Source of the DNA: Lentinula raphanica
Lineage: Eukaryota > Basidiomycota > Agaricomycetes > Agaricales > Omphalotaceae
Length of the DNA: 64,000 bases
Direction: 5' to 3'
Assembly (NCBI GenBank): GCA_027919835.1
Contig: JANVFP010000030.1
Location: forward strand, 62,001-126,000
Position numbers and translations under genes: made by a program. Positions 23,873 to 33,418 of this stretch are shown here, piece after piece. The notes beneath the pieces were generated by a model that was not told where the DNA came from, did not search any database, and worked only from the letters and a program-made list of their open reading frames with translations. Each line of letters begins with the position of its first letter. Within the stretch, counting starts at the first letter, position 1.

Positions 23873-26800
23873 TCAGAGACTGAAGACTGTACCGTCGCAC
23901 TTCTGGCACGCATGAACAGAAAGATGATGTGAAGATCGGCCTTCGCGCTGCAACCTGAGTCGGAGTCGCTCCAATTGCTTCTGCCTCGAGATATACGGTC
24001 GGGGGGATGGAGATGATTTGACTTGATCGGGAATAGGGACGGAATTCCACGACTGAGGAATGAAACTAGCGATAGTCTGAAGTGATAGTTTGGGTGAAGT
24101 CATGAGAGAGGGTAGAGAGGAGGATGAAGATGACGAAGGAAGTGAAGGCTCGTTGGTAGGTTTTGTAGATTGAAGAGGAGTTGCGATGTTGGATGAGAGG
24201 ATGGGGAAACCATTCAAGCCGTCTGTTTCGAAAGGACCGGAATGCGATTGACTGAGCGAGGAGCTGGCGAAGACGTGATCCGAGGTGACGGCTGATCTGT
24301 TAGAAGAAAAGCGAGGAGCATCGTTCGTCATTATAGATCCACCAACTGCAAACATCAAAAGAAAGAAATCAGTACCACGTACAACTAGAGTTATTAGAGT
24401 TGGAGGAGGATTGGACAGCCGAACCATTTGCATTGTTATGTCCAATTTTGGAGGTGGAGGTAGCACTGCTGGCAGCTAGCAGAGGTCTTCGAACCGGCTG
24501 GCGGATGAAACTGGCCACCACTGGGTTTCCTCGTACCGACGGAGCTTTGCGGATTGGGCTAGGAGAGGACACAGGTTGGGGAATGAATGAGGCCACAGCT
24601 CCTCCACGCTTGGTTGGCGGGGTGACAAAGGCTGATGAACGAACAGGTAATCTTGAGGGAGAGATCGTTGGGGACGACTTTGCGTTGGTCGAGGACGTTG
24701 AAGAGCTGAGTGACGAACTAGATCTTGGCACCGGGGAAGGCGACGGTGAAGAGGTCCGAATGTTGTTGCGCGGGGGTGTGGAAATTGGGATAGTATGAGG
24801 GGGTGTAGAAGAACGCAAGGGGAGACCAAAGTTGAAAGGAACTTCAATCTCGTCTTCATCTTCAAGAATCTCAAGAACAGGCACAGGTTTTGGGGAAGGA
24901 CTGCGGGTTTGTTCAGTCCTAGCAACCGGAATGTCCGCGATACCACCGTGTTCCATAGTGATATCAATCGATTTCTCTTCCTGAGAATCGTCAATCTCGT
25001 CACCAGAGTCCTCTATGTGAGGAGATGGATATTCATCATCGTCATCCTCCGCCGCAGGCGTGAAAGTAATCTTGATCCCAGAAATATCACTGAACATATC
25101 GTCGTCATCATCCACTCTTGTCAACTCATCATCGTCTTCTCCTTCCTCCTCTTCGACAACGACCGGTAGTGATCGTGGAGACGTCTGCTCCTCAACAATC
25201 GCACCAATGATGTCCGAGGGAAGAGTAAACGGCATCACCTCGTCGTCATTGAAAGCTTCAAGGCCCTTAGCGAATAACCCTTTGTTGTGCTCGTATGTGT
25301 ATATCGAGGGTGATACAGGAGATCCCGTGGAATCTGTTTCAGAATCCTCAAGGCAGTTGAAGAACTTGTCCACGTCGTTCCTGGACTGATCAACATCGGG
25401 AACAGCTTGAGCTCTAGGGAATGTCCATGTCTTGGATAGAGAACCGACAGAACGATGAGCAGGGGCCGCCGCAGTTTGCGCACGAGGAAATTGGAACGAT
25501 GCCATGTTGAGTTTACCAGAATCCGCTGGAACAGGAGACGAGGACGTGGAGCGAGAACCAGGAGTAAGCGTGGAGGGAGTGTTAATACCGGATTCAAAAG
25601 ATAGCGCTGAAGGGACAGGCGTAGGAAGGTCCATGAGGAGATGCGCTGTCGAACGGGGCTGAGAAACTTCACGGACAGAACCAAAAGACGAGGAAGAGAC
25701 AGAAGATTGGATGGTGTAATCCTCTTCTTCCTCATCCTCATATCCAATCAACCCGTTGTCTTCCTCCAACATGTAATCCTCCTCGACATCCTCTTCGGGA
25801 ATTTGCGAGCCATGAATATCAAGTTCGTCCTCGAACTCTTCTACAACGGCCTTAAGAGGATAACCAAAACCATTGTCACTATCGAAGGATCCGAAGTCTA
25901 CATCAGTAGAACTTTCCAATGAATCAACAGAGTCGTAGTGTAGGCCCCGACGCCAAGTACTATGAGCATGCTCGTCGTCGAAGGAGACTTGATCTGTTTG
26001 AGTCGCGGCCGCTTCCTGATCCACCCTACTCAGTCTTTCCGATTCCAACCTCCATCGCTCGCATTCTTCTGACAGACGAGCATTCTCTTGTGCAGTGCGT
26101 TGCTTATCGGCCTCAAGATCACGAATCGATGCCTTCAGTCTAACGATCTCATCAGCTTTCTCCAGCTTCAGAGTCTTCATTTCCTCCTTGGCCTGCCCGA
26201 GCTCCTTCTCAAAAGCGTTTTTCTCTGCCTCGAGGAGATTAACGCGAGAGCGTGCGACCCATGCTTCTCTGCGTTCACCTTCGATTCGCTTTCCAAGAAG
26301 ACCAATCTGCTTCTCGAGATCCCCAACTCGTACTCTCCAGCCATCAACATCTCTCTTGAGTTCGTCTCGCTCTGCCTTGAGATCAGCAACAAGCCTGAGC
26401 ATCTCGTCACTGGGTTCCGAAGAGACGGACATGTCCTCCGAATCAGCAACTGAGAAAGTGGACGATATCGGCCGTGAGCTTGGAAGGGACGACATCGATA
26501 TACGTCGTACACTCAGAGCTTTCTCAAGGTCTTGTATTCGAGACAAGAGCGCGTTGTGGGACTTGAACAAAAAATGCTGTTCGCTAGCGCTCAACGGCCT
26601 ATGGCGACTGTAGGATGCGTTGGATTGCAGATCTTCATCGCCATTGGCATTTGAGCCAATAGAGCTCGCGGAGCTTCCAAAGCTGCTATGATTGTGACTA
26701 TGTTCAGCAAAAGTTGGAGTCATCTCGGGTGTAGGAAGACCGGCGGAGGTGGATGAGGATGATTTGTATGAGATACTGCTGCGTCGGTTCGGAAGAGGAC

Positions 26801-27903
26801 GAGAGGTTTCATCCACAGACGAAGAAGCAGTTGAGATTTGCAAATTCATCGGACGAGCACGGGTATGTGGAGTTGGCAAAACATCAGTTGATGAGTACCG
26901 CTTCGTGACACTGTTGTCAGCGATAGGTTGCTCATCGTGAGGTACTAATGACAATGATCTCAGACCAGGTCTCGAGATGGAAGTAGAGGACGGGGTAGGG
27001 AGGCCCTCTGAGCTGAGTGAAAGCGGTCGCAAGGCGAGAGAAGTCGGTCTAGGACGAGATGCTGTGTACTTCGAGGAGAAGGTGGAATCGGGAGTAGCAG
27101 GAGTGATCGGGAATTTGACATCAATACTGGGTGAGACTGGAGTAGGTTCTTGAACTTTTTGAGCGTCCCAATCATCTTCCTCCTCCTCCTCTTCGACCAA
27201 GGTATGGAGCTGATCCTTCGAAGAGGAAGGCTTGAAGGAGTCTCGTTTGCTAGACATCAAGTTGTTGATTCCTGGGATAAATCCAGAGTTTGACGGAGAG
27301 GAAAACGACTTGGAGGCTACACCGAACATGAACGAAATTAGAAGAATACTAGATAACTCGCGGAGTTACTTACAGAAATCGAATGCCTTTTTCTCATTTT
27401 CATCGGTCGATAGTTCAGGTATTTCTACCTTGGAATAAGACGCATCGTCATGTTTTCCCTCGAGAGCCCATAGCGCACGGCGCCGGACAGAATCCTTTTC
27501 AGTGACACTGTCCTCTGAAGAAGACGCGGGAAGGTCTGGAAAACCCATGATTTCAGCAGATTCGTGGCGAGTGGAAACGGAAGACCGTCGCCGATGATGT
27601 GAATTCCGCTTAGACGAAAGGACGGGCATAGAGTTGGTCGTTGGCAATGGAGAAGGGTCGTACGAGTTCATGGATTTAGAAGCAGTGAGAGGCAAAGAGG
27701 CAACAGAAGAAATTGAAGCATTGCGTGAATGAGAACGAGAGTGTCTGTGCTGTTGCTTCAAGGACATGGAAGCAGGCAAAGGCTTGCCCAATTTGAAGGA
27801 CTCAAACTGGAAAGAAGTTAGATGTTATCAGGTATCCACAGCGATGAGGACTTACACGGAGCTGTGCGGCAATATCATCTTTTGCGGTATCAAGGGTCTG
27901 CAT
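23873..27903 (-). CDS. Large Ser-rich protein with central coiled coil, function unknown
   Basis: I do not recognise the family. Four exons: a short first exon (MQTLDTAKDDIAAQLR, start at 27903), a Ser/His/Arg-rich second exon, a 2.9 kb third exon (about 27317-24380) and a last exon from about 24345. The third exon has a Ser/Pro-rich N-terminal part, then a heptad coiled coil at about 26590-26050 (MLRLVADLKAERDELKRDVD, IGLLGKRIEGERREAW), then a strongly acidic middle with many Glu/Asp runs and a Ser/Pro-rich basic tail. The protein ends RQKQLERLRLRLQ followed by a small Cys-x2-Cys motif, ACQKCDGTVFSL. The layout resembles cytoskeletal or polarity scaffolds, but that is only an impression. It is the last host gene before the mobile-element array. 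Confidence 0.7.
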
Positions 27904-28153
27904 TATACTTTTTTTGGTTTCTTTTCTGGGAATGGCTGGTCGAATATGAAACGAAAGAACGAAAGTAACCTGACGAGGCGTATGTTGTTAAAGGAAAGGA
28001 CCGATCCTACGTTGGAGAACGAAAGGATCACAAAGAAGCTAGTGGACGACTCAGCGCTGAACTCTTTGCTGAACGAGTTGGTGGACAAAAGAAAACCAGC
28101 AGAGCAAAGAGTCAACTGCACGTGATGATGGTAACAATCAGGCGAAGCTCGCA

Positions 28154-28163
28154 CCGTTGTCAG
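28154..28163. repeat. Left 10-bp flank repeat of the array (putative TSD)
   Basis: CCGTTGTCAG here is identical to 45860-45869 at the right edge. The copy between the units (35453-35460) lacks the CA. A target-site duplication of 9-10 bp would fit a Mutator-like outer element. Confidence 0.6.
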
Positions 28164-28182
28164 AAAAATTGGTCATGCCGAG

Positions 28183-28213
28183 GGTCAGAGGACGCCGCAG
28201 GCGTCCACTGACC
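28183..28213. repeat. Subterminal hairpin of the outer element
   Basis: A 14-base stem (GGTCAGAGGACGCC) pairs with GGCGTCCACTGACC, one mismatch, across a 3-base loop, close to the left end of unit 1. The same hairpin is at 35480-35510 in unit 2. Such hairpins are common near transposon ends; its role is unknown. Confidence 0.75.
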
Positions 28214-28290
28214 TGCCGAGGGTTTTCTGAGGAGCGGAAGCAAATGAGCCGAGGGCTCTGTTCAAAATTGTTTGAGTACTAGCAGAAACC

Positions 28291-29002
28291 TAATCTCGTA
28301 CCCAGATGTTCTAGGACACTCCGGCATCCCAGTGCCGCGAAAATACAGATATAAACATTCGTACAAACAAAAAACAAACATTACGATCGTGTCCTAGAAC
28401 ATCTGGTGCACTTTGATCGGCAGGGGGCGCCTCGATACACAGCCACCACTAGTGTGACACCGAGACGCCCAAAAAATGCCTGCTTCTTGAGCTATTTTGA
28501 CCTTGACCACACATTTACTGGTACCATTTGGCTATCAAACCTGGCCAATCATTGCCTTGAGATGACTACTTGATAGCATGGGCTGCAGGAACATGATAGG
28601 GACCATGAATGGTCATGCAAAAAGCTAGAAATTACTTTACTTGGATGTCCCAATAGAGATTAGTTATATTTTAGAAGCAATAAATGCTATATAATGCACT
28701 CAGAGCTTTCTTGGGCTACTGTATGCTCAAAAGATATCACAGAGAGCCTCTTCAAATATGTATGGATTTCTGTAAGGATGAAACTTGGTGTACATATTGC
28801 TACATAATGAATGGGAAAACCGCGAAGTAACGCAGATGTCACGGTGGCTGTGTATCGAGGCGCCCCCTGCCGATCAAAGTGCACCAGATCTTCTAGGGCA
28901 CGACCATGGTGTTTGTTTTTTTATTTGTACACTTGTTTACGTCTGTATTTTCGCGGCACACTGGGATGCCGCAGTGCCCTAGAAGATCTGGGTACGAGAT
29001 TA
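28291..29002. mobile_element. Mutator-like MITE, copy 1
   Basis: A 712 bp non-coding element with terminal inverted repeats of about 155 bp, beginning TAATCTCGTACCCAGAT and ending with its complement. The arms differ at scattered positions (roughly nine in ten bases match by eye). It is flanked by a perfect 9 bp direct repeat GCAGAAACC at 28282-28290 and 29003-29011. Long inverted repeats with a 9 bp duplication are the hallmark of MULE-derived MITEs. The arms contain a further inner inverted repeat (CAGATGTTCTAGGACAC and its complement). There is no transposase. Confidence 0.85.
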
Positions 29003-29278
29003 GCAGAAACCCGTGGCCCGTGGCCACCCGTGGAGCTTCCCGTAACTTCCCGATCTATTTGCTCCATTGTTGACTTCCTGAATATATGGCCTTCCCGAAG
29101 TGGATGTTTATCTATCTGTTTTAGGAAATGTAGTCTTTTCTATTGTAGATAACTCGAAATTCAGGCTTTTTGGGGTCTGAAAACAGGCCATTATTATTAG
29201 AAATAGCTATACTGGTATTCTACAGCCCTGGATATACAATTCATTGATATGTACAGTATGTGTGAATGCAAAAATTTT

Positions 29279-29299
29279 GGCGCGCGCTCGCGCGCGCCC
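29279..29299. repeat. GC-alternating near-palindrome
   Basis: GGCGCGCGCTCGCGCGCGCC and its flank form alternating purine-pyrimidine sequence in an AT-rich context, able to form Z-DNA or a cruciform. The same sequence is at 36576-36596 in unit 2. Confidence 0.6.
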
Positions 29300-29558
29300 G
29301 ATGTGGTAAGTTGATCACAGCCTGATGCACATCATCATGCAGACTGTTTGAATTCAGTGGAATTTTGACTGCTTAGGGATGTAAGTACTCAAGCTTGAGC
29401 TGATTAGAAAGCACTAATATCAGTGCTCTCACTTGCTTCAATGCCACTGAAATCTTGCATGAAGAAGAGGAAAATGAGAAAATCATAATGAAGACTCGAA
29501 GAGGAGTTGGTTGGGCGCTTAATTCGATCATGTGATGTGAAAAGCCAAATCGGTCCAA

Positions 29559-29682
29559 ATTCCGAGATAGGTGTAGCCTATCGGAGGATAAGCGAAAAGA
29601 GGCGTGAGAGTTCGGTTGAGCGCTTAACTCTTTGCAACCGAACTCTCACCGCCGTTGCATACATCGTGCTCTTTTCTCAGCG
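29559..29682 (+). repeat. Split direct repeat A1 of Ngaro copy 1
   Basis: 124 bp, identical by eye to A2 (35058-35181). It contains two inverted repeats: a short one (GATAGG, 5-base spacer, CCTATC) close to the element edge, and a perfect 15-base stem (GTGAGAGTTCGGTTG and its complement) around a 16-base loop. The gag ATG follows 3 bases after its end, so A1 also serves as leader or promoter. Confidence 0.9.
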
Positions 29683-29684
29683 TG

Positions 29685-31175
29685 ATGACTGAATCTATTC
29701 TATCTCAAACCTCAGGGGATCCTCAGGCCCCAGATCAGAATTCAGCTGGTTCTACAACCCAAAACCCTCCAGATCCGCCGGTATCCAAAAACCTCCCGCG
29801 ACCTTTTCCTCATAGCGAGTCCATGAACGCGTCGAATAGGACTCATCGTACGCGGGCAGACCCAGCAAAATACGCTACGTTGAAGAAGATGTCGTTGGAG
29901 GGTCGGTTGAAGTTCAACCTGGATGTACAGAGACGGAATGATGCTCGTTACGCGAAAGCACTGCTTAATGAAGAAACTTCGGACTCAGAGTCTTTTGTCT
30001 CAGTAGAGGAAGAGGATTTGCATGAGATACGCCGTTCTCGTGATGATTTCAATGCAGTCAAGTCAAGTTTCTCGCGGTATACCATTTCATGGTTGATGAA
30101 GCGCAATTTGGAGGAGGGTATTCCGAACTGGACTCTTGAAGACGCGCTCCCTACACTTCCTAGACGCCCCAGGACACCCGCAGACGACGACGCGGCGGCC
30201 CATAACGCCAAACGGTTGAAGCATTCAGACCTGGACTTTGAGCCTGTGGAAGAGATGCTGTCAGACGATGAAGGCGACCCCTCCGGTATTCGCTTCCCAA
30301 GTGAGCTGAAACTGCATGCTAGAAACAAGATCCCCATTCCCTTCCACTTCTTCACAACCAAGAACGTTAAGTTCTTGCTCTCTTCCCATATGACTTTCGA
30401 CCGCGTAAAATTACCGAATGGTTCCCAGGCCTTTAGCTTGAAAGATGCGCAGAAACAAATCGCAAGATCCACGGATACGGATGCGAAGGACTCGGAGAGT
30501 CTTCCTTGGCACCTATGGGAGGAGGCGTTCCTCAACCTTATGTTCTTCCACTCTTCACGTTTCGAGTTAGGTTCTGGCGCGCCGCTAATTCTGGAACTCA
30601 AATCACTCGCCGACTTCTTCAGGAATAAAGAGGACTCTCATAAATACTACCCATACTGGAAAGAGGAAGAAGCTGAGTTGAGGAAGAAGATCCTGGAAGG
30701 GAAAAAGGTTAAGGAGGAGGTTATGAAGACATCATGGGAGCGAGTGGTGATGACAGCGAAGATGGACGAGAGATTTGGGCGGTCTCCCATCGCTCAGCTC
30801 TCGCATAACCCCGTTTCATATCACTCTCACCATTCCAGCTCCTCGTACGCGTCGGCATCGGTTCCTTCCCACCCCTTTCCATCTGGCAGCAAGGGAAAAG
30901 CCTCCCTCGGCCCTTGCTGCATCGGTTGCGGGAAGAGGGGGCATACCATCCACGAACACAAGACAGAGCATGGCCCGCTTCTCTGGGCATCCCGCGTCGG
31001 GGGTAAACTCTATACCCCTGACAGGAAAACGGAGATATGCGCTTACTTCAACATCAATGGCAGGTGTAACGCGACAAGGAAGTGCACCTCTGCCAACCAC
31101 AGATGCTCGTTTTGCGGAGGCGGTCACGGCGCTCTTGACCGGGACGTCGCCTGTCCAGCCCGACCCACTCTTTGA
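29685..31175 (+). CDS. Ngaro gag-like protein with Cys/His zinc-binding tail
   Basis: A 496-residue nucleocapsid-like protein starting at the ATG just after repeat A1. The N-terminus is Pro/Ser-rich and the middle is charged (an RKKILEGKKVKEEV helix). The C-terminus binds nucleic acid or zinc: CCIGCGKRGHTIHEH, a CCCH-like ICAYFNINGRC...C...H and a final CSFCGGGHGALDRDVAC. Similar Cys/His tails occur in gag of basidiomycete DIRS-like elements. Its 3' end overlaps the RT frame by 119 bases in a different frame. The frame is open throughout here, but copy 2 is broken. Confidence 0.8.
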   Translation: MTESILSQTSGDPQAPDQNSAGSTTQNPPDPPVSKNLPRPFPHSESMNASNRTHRTRADPAKYATLKKMSLEGRLKFNLDVQRRNDARYAKALLNEETSDSESFVSVEEEDLHEIRRSRDDFNAVKSSFSRYTISWLMKRNLEEGIPNWTLEDALPTLPRRPRTPADDDAAAHNAKRLKHSDLDFEPVEEMLSDDEGDPSGIRFPSELKLHARNKIPIPFHFFTTKNVKFLLSSHMTFDRVKLPNGSQAFSLKDAQKQIARSTDTDAKDSESLPWHLWEEAFLNLMFFHSSRFELGSGAPLILELKSLADFFRNKEDSHKYYPYWKEEEAELRKKILEGKKVKEEVMKTSWERVVMTAKMDERFGRSPIAQLSHNPVSYHSHHSSSSYASASVPSHPFPSGSKGKASLGPCCIGCGKRGHTIHEHKTEHGPLLWASRVGGKLYTPDRKTEICAYFNINGRCNATRKCTSANHRCSFCGGGHGALDRDVACPARPTL

Positions 31176-33418
31176 TCCTTTTACCAATCCCACTTTATCG
31201 TCTCCACTTCCCTTTCATGATTTCTCGGACGCTCTCGTTGATACTCCACCCCTCCCGGGTACGCCTCAGCACTTGATAGATGCTCGTTACAAAATTGTTA
31301 CACCTTATAATGCCCAAGCTTTCCAAGACGCACTCGCTGAGTGCAAAATTTCTGATCGTTACCCTCTGCTTTTTGACAACATCACTAAAGGGTTCCCGCT
31401 TGGCCATCTCCCAGATCTCTGGGAGCCGATCATCATGCCCAATCATCCCTCAGCTCACCAACATCCGAAGGCAGTGGAGGATTATATATGCACGGAGATG
31501 GAGGAAGGTCGTATGTTTGGGCCACTGGAGTTTGAGGAGTGTCTCCAGATGTTTGGAGGCCCTTTTGTCGTTTCGCCGCTCATTGTCGCTGAGTCGATCC
31601 AGGGCCCAGACATACCTCCAAAATTACGGGTTTGCAGGAACCTATCCAAAGACTGGAAGGATTCCTCAGGAGCGTTCTTTCCTTCGATCAATTCATACGT
31701 GGAGAAAGAACTCTTCCCGACGACGTTTGACATGGCCTCAAAGATAGCACATTGGGTGAGTGTTCCATTATTATCATCTCGTTGTTCCGATGTGCATTCC
31801 TGTTACTCGTTCCCTCATTGACCGATCCCTCATTATTCGTTCCCTCGTTGACCGATCCCTCGTTATTCGTTCCCTCGTTGACTGTTTCCTCGTTGTTCGT
31901 TCCCCCGTTGTTCGTTCCCTCGTTGTTCGTTCCCTCATTGTTCGTTCCCTCGTTGTTCATTCCCTCGTTGTTCGTTCCCTCGTTGTTCGTTCCCTCGTTG
32001 TTCGTTCCCTTGTTTTTGTTCCCTCGTGGTTCGTTCCCTCGTCGCTTGTCGTCCACTCCCTTCGTGTATGTTCTTGGACTCCTCGATTTACTATTTCCGC
32101 TTCCCCGTTCCATTCCGTTGCCCATGAGAACCGATCGTTTCTCATTGTCGCATCTTCCAGGTGGCGATTTGCCCGGCAGGCACTCAAGCGTGTGCAATGG
32201 ATATAAGGTCTTTCCATCGCCAAACTCCGACTCATCCCGCACATCGTAAATACATGGTGGTGCAGGGCATAGATGGAAAATTTTACCTCGATACGAATAA
32301 TTGCTTCGGTTATGCCGGTGCTTCGAGTAACTCTGCACAGATGTCAGAGGCTGTCAGAGATATCCTCATCAGCAAAGGTAAGTCTCTTGTCCTGACTTCT
32401 ATTTCACCCCTAACCTGTATCAGGCTTTGGCCCTATTGCAAAGATCGAGGATGACTTCCTCAACCTGCGCACTCCGGTCATTCCCATCGTTTCCGTTGCC
32501 GATATTCCCACTTATGCCCATGGCAAACAAGATATTCTGGACTCCACAGCCCCGCTAGGTGTTGACTGGCACCCTATCAAAGGAGACAAGGAGTTCAAAA
32601 ACGCAGTGGTCTACGTGGGCCTCTTCTGGGACTTCCTTAACCGGCAGGTATCACTCCCTGATGACAAGCGATTGAAGTACTTGTACCGTCTGACTGGGTT
32701 TCTGGAGGCTCACACAGGGAAAGGTTCAACACCGGCCAAGTTGGTCGAAGTCGAATCTATCTTCGGCACGGTCGTTCATTGTTCCTTTGTCTATACTGAG
32801 GGCCGTTCCCATATGCCAGCTATTTCGAACTTCGCTGCATCCTTCAAGGGGAGGGAAGGAGAAGCGGGGAAGTGGCCTACAACTATCGTTGTCCGGGAGA
32901 TCGAGTGGTGGATTAATATTCTTAGCAAACCCGGGTATTTCCGTCAGCTCAAGCCCCTCGGACCTCTGCGAGACCTTGATATTTGGGTTGATGCTTCTAC
33001 GGACTGGGGCATCGGCATCTGGATCGCAGGTTTTTGGGCGGCATTTCGCTTGAAGGAAGGTTGGAAAATTCCAGGTCGTGATATCTGCTGGCTGGAAACA
33101 GTGGCAATTGAGCTGGCATCCTATTTTCTACTCGCAGAAGGGGTGGAGAATGTTCACCTCATCTTTCGTTCGGACAACAAGGGCACCATTGGCGCTGTTG
33201 GGAAGGCTCGTAGTCCAAACTATTGGATCAACATGGCGGTTCGACGTACTTACGCAGTTTTTGCCCCATCAGCTATCCACCCACACATGATATACGTTGA
33301 GTCAGCGGAGAATCTGGCTGATCCCCTTTCGCGCGGGAAATTGGGACCACCAGAGAAGAAGCTACCAATGAGGTTTGAGCTCCCTGATGAGCTCATTGAT
33401 CTCATTGAATATGTTTAG
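31057..33418 (+). CDS. Ngaro reverse transcriptase/RNase H, two introns
   Basis: The element's polymerase. The proposed start is the ATG at 31057 inside the end of gag. Exon 1 runs to 31755; intron 1 is 31756-32160 (gtgagt...cttccag, 405 bases, holding a minisatellite); exon 2 32161-32377; intron 2 32378-32423 (gtaagt...tatcag, 46 bases); exon 3 to 33418. Splicing restores motif A (CAMDIRSFHRQTPTHP), motif B (NCFGYAGASSNSAQMSEAV) and the motif C acidic pair in AKIEDDFLNLR. RNase H follows with its acidic residues in WVDASTDWG, WLETVAIELAS, FRSDNKGTI and ENLADPLSRG. Without splicing, intron 1 puts stops in the middle of the palm. Overlaps the recombinase gene by 8 bases. Confidence 0.85.
31800..32045. 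repeat. 15-bp minisatellite inside the RT intron, copy 1
   Basis: About sixteen imperfect units of the type CGTTCCCTCGTTGTT in direct repeat, lying wholly inside intron 1 of the RT gene. On the opposite strand it reads as repeats of Asn-Glu-Gly-Thr-Asn, which is why a long antisense frame exists there. Unit 2 carries the same array, identical by eye. Confidence 0.9.

Noticed and set aside
31800..32045. CRISPR-like array
   Set aside because: The repeats are directly adjacent with no spacers and occur in a eukaryotic intron; it is a minisatellite.
31688..32338. Antisense frame with Asn-Glu-Gly-Thr repeats (also 42095-42745)
   Set aside because: It is the reverse reading of the minisatellite in the RT intron; the frame is open only because the unit is 15 bases long.
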